This document shows positions 59,792-64,000 of a stretch of DNA of 64,000 nt, piece by piece (the first letter of the stretch is position 1; the number at the start of each line of letters is the position of its first letter). A program made the translations under genes and the position numbers. Source of the DNA: Pseudoalteromonas prydzensis. GTDB taxonomy: Bacteria > Pseudomonadota > Gammaproteobacteria > Enterobacterales > Alteromonadaceae. The stretch is from the NCBI RefSeq assembly GCF_001661495.1, contig NZ_BDDT01000009.1, positions 1 through 64,000 on the forward strand, read 5' to 3'. The notes below the pieces were generated by a model that worked only from the letters and a program-made list of their open reading frames with translations, did not search any database and was not told the origin of the DNA.

Positions 59792-60388
59792 TTACTTACT
59801 ATTAAGTTCAGCTGTCACTTGATCCAATCCAACATCTGAAATTCGTTGGATCACTTCTTTTTGTTTTGCACTCAGTAATGAAATTCCCTCAGCAACAATA
59901 TCATAAACTTTCCAGCTGCCATCTTTGCCTTGGCGAAGCTTAAAATGCAAATCAATGGTCGGCGCATTTTTATCGATAATTTGTGTTTTCACAGTTGCAA
60001 AGTCGCCAGCCGTTGTGTCGCTGCTTTCTTCAAACTTTATTTCTTGACCAGTGTATTTCATTAATGCACTTGCGTATGTCGTGGTTAAGTAATGCTCCAC
60101 CGCACTGATAAAAGCAGTCGCTTGTTCGCGCTCAATCCCTTTTATATGCTTGCCTAATAATTTATACGATACAAATTTCACATCAATATTTGGCATTAGA
60201 AACTTATCAACAACTTTTGCCATGTCACCTTTACTTGCAGTACCTTGGCTGTTTATTTTGCCAATTTCGCTAAACAGCTGATCCCCAACTTGGGTTAGTA
60301 ACTGATGTGGCGACGGTTGAGCCTGCGCAAACAACGAAGCACTAAAAAGAAGTGAGATAAATAAAAAGTAACGGCTGAGTAAAATCAT
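59792..60388 (-). CDS. MlaC-like phospholipid-binding periplasmic protein
   Basis: The ATG at 60388 (AGGAC upstream) is preferred over 60436 because it begins the signal peptide directly (cleavage near AQAQ). The 198-residue protein has Tol_Tol_Ttg2/MlaC features: a helical N-terminal part, then VKFVSYKLLGKHIKG, FISAVEHYLTTTYASAL and a beta-rich half ending VYDIVAEGISLLSAKQ. MlaC shuttles phospholipid between outer and inner membrane. Here it is alone, without the mlaFEDB genes, so it may be a paralogue with a different partner. Confidence 0.82.
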   Translation of the reverse strand: MILLSRYFLFISLLFSASLFAQAQPSPHQLLTQVGDQLFSEIGKINSQGTASKGDMAKVVDKFLMPNIDVKFVSYKLLGKHIKGIEREQATAFISAVEHYLTTTYASALMKYTGQEIKFEESSDTTAGDFATVKTQIIDKNAPTIDLHFKLRQGKDGSWKVYDIVAEGISLLSAKQKEVIQRISDVGLDQVTAELNSK

Positions 60389-60631
60389 TGTTGATAAGTC
60401 CTGAGTAAATCTTAGCGTGTAATTTACGCTGTTCATAAGAGATTAAAAAGCCTCAAAATAGCACCTTATTAATGCCAAACTGACACCAATAAATTTAATC
60501 TTTTTATTTCATCTTGTTAGCTAAACTCTTGCATAAATGCACAGAGTTTGTGAATTTATGCTCCTTGAATTAGCATTCTTCGCGCCCTTATTTTGTAAAT
60601 AACACATTTATCACTCGAAGAGTTTTTTCAT

Positions 60632-61174
60632 ATGTTATTTAAAAAATACACCTTATCAATTTTAGTTTTTATTGCGACGTTCAGTTGCTTCTCGTATGCC
60701 AGCGATAATAAACCTTCCCCTCATGGCTATGCGGTTGATTACATTCAAGGTGAAGGTGATGTAAAAGGGATAAAATTAGCCTATCAGTATCATCCTGAGT
60801 CTCTACAGACGCTATTTAAAAACACCCATGTTTACTTAGAATCAAGTATTAACTTATGGCAATATGGCGCTGAAAATAATCACCAGACCAATACAGTGCT
60901 GGCTTTGTCGCCGGTATTTCAATACCCGATCGGATCAGTTGCAAGCATTCCCCTGTATTTTGAAGCTGGAATTGGTGTTTCATTAATTAACGACACTCAC
61001 TTTGCAGGCAAAAATGTAAGCACCCACTACCAATTTGAAGACCGCCTTGGGTTGGTTGCTGACTTTGGAAAAACTAAGGCCGCACTACGCTATTTACATT
61101 ATTCAAATGCCGGATTTAAAAGCCCTAATCCTGGCCTTGACTTTATTTCCCTATCGTTAGCTCGGCGTTTTTAA
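60632..61174 (+). CDS. PagL-like lipid A 3-O-deacylase / acyloxyacyl hydrolase
   Basis: The 180-residue precursor has a signal peptide (cleavage near YASD). The rest is a small beta-barrel with alternating strands ending in ARRF. The catalytic motif of PagL, His-Ser in YLHYSNAG (about residue 158) with a downstream acidic partner, is present. The enzyme would remove the 3-O-acyl chain of lipid A in the outer membrane. Confidence 0.85.
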   Translation: MLFKKYTLSILVFIATFSCFSYASDNKPSPHGYAVDYIQGEGDVKGIKLAYQYHPESLQTLFKNTHVYLESSINLWQYGAENNHQTNTVLALSPVFQYPIGSVASIPLYFEAGIGVSLINDTHFAGKNVSTHYQFEDRLGLVADFGKTKAALRYLHYSNAGFKSPNPGLDFISLSLARRF

Positions 61175-61231
61175 GCAGGTAAATTTTTGCTACAGTAACC
61201 ACTTATCAATAATTCACTAGCGATCAACATC

Positions 61232-61378
61232 ATGCAACTTTGGCATATACTCATTATCATCTTAGTATTGGCAATCATTATCGGTAATATTTTACTGATA
61301 AAACATTCGACTACGATGGATTTTAAAAAGCCAAACAATGAAGATACTCCCAAACCCAATCGGCAAAAAAAGCCCTAA
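61232..61378 (+). CDS. DUF2897 small membrane protein
   Basis: This is a 48-codon frame with one hydrophobic segment (HILIIILVLAIIIGNILLI) followed by a basic, Pro/Lys-rich tail. The IIGNILLIKH motif is the DUF2897 signature. Function unknown. It ends in the left arm of the terminator at 61365-61396. Confidence 0.78.
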   Translation: MQLWHILIIILVLAIIIGNILLIKHSTTMDFKKPNNEDTPKPNRQKKP

Positions 61379-61396
61379 CCTAATTCAGTTAGGGCT
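61365..61396. terminator. Terminator shared by DUF2897 gene and metE-like remnant
   Basis: AGCCCTAAC (61371-61379) and GTTAGGGCT (61388-61396) form a perfect 9-bp stem; the A-run at 61365-61371 gives a seven-base U-tract on the minus strand, so it works best for the minus-strand remnant. Confidence 0.85.
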
Positions 61397-61422
61397 TTGC
61401 ATCGTAGGGGATGTTCTTAAAT

Positions 61423-61611
61423 TTAGTTAAACAGCTCTTTAGTTTCTTTTGCAATGCTATCAAGCACTTGACGCGTGTCCCCCCAACCATAAGAGCTCAA
61501 ACCATAATCTGGTTCACCCCATAAACACTGAGCAACTATTTTCTGCATCACTTTCGGGAAACGTTCAAAAATAACAGCAACGAATAAGCTGCTAGACAAG
61601 GCATCGGCGTA
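61423..61611 (-). pseudogene. C-terminal gene remnant, possibly metE
   Basis: A 62-codon open stretch has no start codon in place and is preceded by a stop at 61612-61614, yet ends at a normal stop with a strong terminator behind. The C-terminus CLWGEPDYGLSSYGWGDTR resembles the MetE ending LWVNPDCGLKTRGWPETR at several positions. Its place divergent from metR is where metE usually stands. The upstream 25 residues do not resemble MetE. I read this as the tail of a deleted gene, with metE the best candidate. Confidence 0.4.
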
Positions 61612-61990
61612 TCAAGCAATGTCTGCCAATATCATTGGACTGCAAATTTCAATTCACATTATTTACACGAGGAAAGCCTAAGTAATGTAATTGTGCCATG
61701 TGATGGAATCTGCTTTTAGCTGTTTAGGTGAAAAAAATTTACACTCACGATTAGAATAGTGCAATTGATGCTTTCTCAGTTTCAACGTGAGGTAAATTCA
61801 TGAAAACAATATTCAAAATCTAGAAAAATACAATGACAACGCTGTCAATTTTAGTGCTATAGTAAACTTGTAAAGTTTACGTAAAACAAATGACATTATT
61901 TAGCCATCTAGACGTTGAAACACCTTTAGCAAAAGCGTATTATGTCTGTAATCTGAGTTCGACTCACTTTTACCATGAGAATTATTAAAG
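61612..61990. promoter_or_regulatory. Regulatory region upstream of metR with stacked palindromes
   Basis: No gene is seen. It holds a MetR-box-like TGAGGTAAATTCA (61788-61800; consensus TGAANNTNNTTCA), operator D (61834-61847), a perfect palindrome GTAAACTT-GTA-AAGTTTAC (61862-61880) and TGAGT-TCG-ACTCA (61954-61966) close to the metR start. This is dense for a region with one intact gene. Confidence 0.5.
61834..61847. promoter_or_regulatory. GluR-like operator D near metR
   Basis: TGACAACGCTGTCA is identical to copy C at 49509. It sits between the metE-like remnant and metR, far from the sugar genes, so it may be a relic of a deleted gene or an unexpected regulon member. Confidence 0.7.
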
Positions 61991-62878
61991 ATGATTGATG
62001 TAAAACATTTAAAGACCATCGCAACCTTGAAAGAAACCGGTTCTTTGGTGAATACTGCGCGGGAGTTATTTCTAACACAATCAGCTTTATCACACCAAAT
62101 CAAGGACTTAGAAAACAAGCTGGATTGCCAACTGTTTGAACGTAAAACGCAACCGGTGCGTTTTACGCCGCAAGGTATGCTTTTGCTTGAACTTGCAAAC
62201 GAAGTACTCCCTCGTGTTGAAGCAACCAAGTGTCGTTTAAAAGAAAGCCTTAATCAGCCTATTTCGCAATTACGCTTAAGTGTAGAATGCCACGCCTGTT
62301 TCCATTGGTTACTCCCGACAATAAAGGAATTCAATAACTTTTGGCCAGATATCAAAGTGGATTACGAACGCGGCTTTAGCTATGACGCTATACCAGATCT
62401 GCTCAGTGATGAACTGGATTTAGTATTAACCTCAGATATTCGTGAACCAGATAAACTTGAATATGCACATTTATTTGATTTTAAGCTTAAGCTTATTGTT
62501 GCCCCTGATCATGAGCTAGCAAAAAAAGCCTATGTCACCGCGCTTGATCTAAAAAATGAAACCATTATTTCCTACCCGATCCCTCGGGAGCGTCAGGATA
62601 TATTTAAGCATTTTATCCAAAATGCCCGTTTTGACGGCACCTTAAAAACCGTTGACCAAGGCTTGCTGATTTTTCAACTTGTCAGCGCAGGAATGGGCGT
62701 TGCGGCACTACCAGATTGGTTAGTAACACCTTACGAAAGCCAAGGGTTAATAAAATCAATTCCATTGGGTGCGTTGGGGCTAACTCGACCTATGTATTTA
62801 GCAATGAAAAAGAATATGAAAGACAATCCAGTTTATCGCCATTTTTTAAATACCTGTAAGTTAAATAACGGTCGATAA
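61991..62878 (+). CDS. metR: LysR-type regulator MetR
   Basis: The 295-residue protein aligns with E. coli MetR: MIDVKHLKTIATLKETGSL, TQSALSHQIKDLE, FERKTQPVRFTPQG, LRLSVECHACFHWLLP and AAGMGVAALPDWLV-type blocks. It activates methionine-synthesis genes with homocysteine as co-inducer. Its usual divergent partner, metE, is missing except for a possible tail. Confidence 0.92.
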   Translation: MIDVKHLKTIATLKETGSLVNTARELFLTQSALSHQIKDLENKLDCQLFERKTQPVRFTPQGMLLLELANEVLPRVEATKCRLKESLNQPISQLRLSVECHACFHWLLPTIKEFNNFWPDIKVDYERGFSYDAIPDLLSDELDLVLTSDIREPDKLEYAHLFDFKLKLIVAPDHELAKKAYVTALDLKNETIISYPIPRERQDIFKHFIQNARFDGTLKTVDQGLLIFQLVSAGMGVAALPDWLVTPYESQGLIKSIPLGALGLTRPMYLAMKKNMKDNPVYRHFLNTCKLNNGR

Positions 62879-62930
62879 AATAACAGTAACGCAGTAGCAT
62901 ACAAAAAACCTTTTTATGTGTGCTACTGTA

Positions 62931-63695
62931 ATGTTTGAATTGAAAAAAATCCTCGGCTCAATGCTCATGCCGTTACCTTTGTTGGGTTTGTTGTGCTTTA
63001 TCGGTCTGCTTATCGCCCTGCGCAGCAATAAATTCAGCGCGTATGTTGGTCTCATTGCGATCAGCTGTTTATTACTTATTAGCACTCCCTTTATCGGCCA
63101 AAAAATAATAGATCCCAATTCGCAATTAAAATACACCTTTCTCGCAAATAAACAGCCAACACTCGATAAAATAGTGGTACTAGGTTGTGACGTGAACCCC
63201 AACCCACAGCTTAACGCTAATAGTCAACTGGGCAATTGCGCTAAAAGCCGCTTAGTTGAAGGCCTGCGGTTAGCTAATATTTACCCTAATGCACAACTCA
63301 TTGTTTCCGGTGGTGGCTATGGAAAAATCACCAATAGTAGCTTAATGCAACAAACAGCAATTAGTTTAGGGATTAATGCCGCGCGCATCAAACAAAACCC
63401 CGCAGCCATGGATACTGCAGACGAAGCCAAGCTGTTAGCACCAAGCCTTGTTGATTTTAAAGTGGCGCTGGTTACCTCTGCCAGCCACATGGCAAGGGCA
63501 ACCAATTTATTTAACGCCCAAGGCGTTGATGTGATCCCCGCTGCAACCGATTTTTATGATTTCTCCGCTTGGCCTACCTACAAACAATATATTCCAAATG
63601 TAGAAGTGCTGAAGGCCGTTACCAACTATTGGCATGAAGTACTAGGAAGTGCGTGGATCAGCATGCGCCGCTGGATTGATCCAGAAGCGCTTTAA
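62931..63695 (+). CDS. ElyC/YdcF-like DUF218 protein
   Basis: The ATG at 62931 begins MFELKKILGSMLMPLPLLGLL, like ElyC; a start at 62916 adds five residues. The 254-residue protein has two N-terminal transmembrane helices, then the DUF218 domain (KIVVLGCDVNPNP, LIVSGGG, AMDTADEAKLL, VTSASHMARA). ElyC affects peptidoglycan and the lipid-carrier undecaprenyl phosphate in E. coli. It converges on the NIF3 gene. Confidence 0.86.
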   Translation: MFELKKILGSMLMPLPLLGLLCFIGLLIALRSNKFSAYVGLIAISCLLLISTPFIGQKIIDPNSQLKYTFLANKQPTLDKIVVLGCDVNPNPQLNANSQLGNCAKSRLVEGLRLANIYPNAQLIVSGGGYGKITNSSLMQQTAISLGINAARIKQNPAAMDTADEAKLLAPSLVDFKVALVTSASHMARATNLFNAQGVDVIPAATDFYDFSAWPTYKQYIPNVEVLKAVTNYWHEVLGSAWISMRRWIDPEAL

Positions 63696-63708
63696 ATCAA
63701 CTGTGGGT

Positions 63709-64000
63709 TTAAACGGGGTTATCTATATCAATAAAGGTTACATCAAAGCCATGTTGCTCAGCCAGTAACTCACCGAGGGCTTTGACGCCATACCGCTCGG
63801 TGGCATGATGCCCAGCCGCAAAAAAGTCAATTTGCTGTTCTCGAGAGCTATGAATGGTTTGCTCTGACGCCTCACCAGTTAGGTAAGCATCTATCCCTAG
63901 GCTTGCTGCTAAATCGATATACCCTTGCCCGCCACCGGTACACCAAGCAATTGTTTCAATAGGTTCATCACGTACTAAACTAACTAATGGCTCTCGGTTT
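63709..64000 (-). CDS. NIF3/YbgI-family metal-binding protein, partial (3' end)
   Basis: The last 96 codons of a gene running off the right edge end in DIDNPV-stop. Visible motifs are WCTGGGQGYIDLAASLGIDAYLTGEAS and AAGHHATERYGVKAL, where His and Glu of GHHATERYG are the dinuclear metal ligands of the NIF3 family (a GTP cyclohydrolase-like fold; possible role in queuosine or nucleotide metabolism). The stop is 13 bp from the ElyC-like stop. Confidence 0.9.
   Translation of the reverse strand, partial: NREPLVSLVRDEPIETIAWCTGGGQGYIDLAASLGIDAYLTGEASEQTIHSSREQQIDFFAAGHHATERYGVKALGELLAEQHGFDVTFIDIDNPV

Noticed and set aside
1-64000. CRISPR arrays, tRNA or rRNA genes
   Set aside because: I saw no spaced direct repeats of CRISPR kind and no cloverleaf or rRNA-like sequence; a tRNA could be missed by eye.

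Overview
The window looks like part of a Pseudoalteromonas-type marine gammaproteobacterial chromosome (Alteromonadales). The grounds are the AT-rich coding style, four large TonB-dependent receptors (TBDRs), the SapC/cupin/tryptophan-halogenase families that accompany such receptors in this order, a chromosomal integron with Vibrio-repeat-like attC sites, and a LacI-controlled pgi-zwf-pgl glucose block. This assignment is inference from gene content; no database search was possible.

Region 1 (1-5200): the integrase end of a chromosomal integron. The integrase gene intI (plus strand, strong LexA box in front) carries a one-base frameshift after about codon 31. The adjoining attI side leads into five cassettes on the minus strand (unknown protein, DUF998-like membrane protein, two-helix membrane protein, YaaC-like protein, lipase-like lipoprotein), each followed by an attC-like palindrome. 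Region 2 (5300-21650): an alpha-glucan (starch/maltodextrin) utilisation locus. It has a TBDR, a flavin-dependent tryptophan-halogenase-family protein, three secreted or lipid-anchored GH13 enzymes, a GH15 glucoamylase, an MFS sugar transporter and a cytoplasmic GH13 alpha-glucosidase. Three copies of the palindrome TGCATACGTATKCA mark the promoter regions and probably form the operators of a MalR-like LacI repressor encoded elsewhere. Region 3 (21800-25000): a decayed IS3-family element interrupted by an IS66-family element whose tnpC has an in-frame amber codon. Region 4 (25000-31250): two paralogous TBDRs with near-identical leaders.

Region 5 (31480-39000): DNA polymerase II and a DinG-type helicase, divergent around a probable LexA box, then TSUP permease, PriC, ComFB-like and YbaM-like proteins, and an isoaspartyl peptidase. 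Region 6 (39000-50830): two SapC paralogues, a cupin-like protein, a TBDR, pgl-zwf-pgi and a LacI regulator. The palindrome TGACARCGYTGTCA occurs before the TBDR, before pgi, at a fourth site near metR, and at an intergenic promoter (44997-45010) that drives no gene but is followed by a Rho-independent terminator. I read the last as a candidate small regulatory RNA.

Region 7 (50830-58230): a three-domain fusion of cysteine desulfurase, persulfide-dioxygenase-like MBL domain and rhodanese, downstream of an AI-2E permease and a TusA-like protein (a possible sulfur relay); then bepA, arsC, a WrbA-like protein and a DUF2069 protein. Region 8 (58230-64000): an ankyrin membrane protein, an orphan MlaC-like protein, a PagL-like lipid A deacylase, a DUF2897 mini-protein, a short remnant that may be the tail of metE, metR, an ElyC/YdcF-like protein and the 3' part of a NIF3-family gene.
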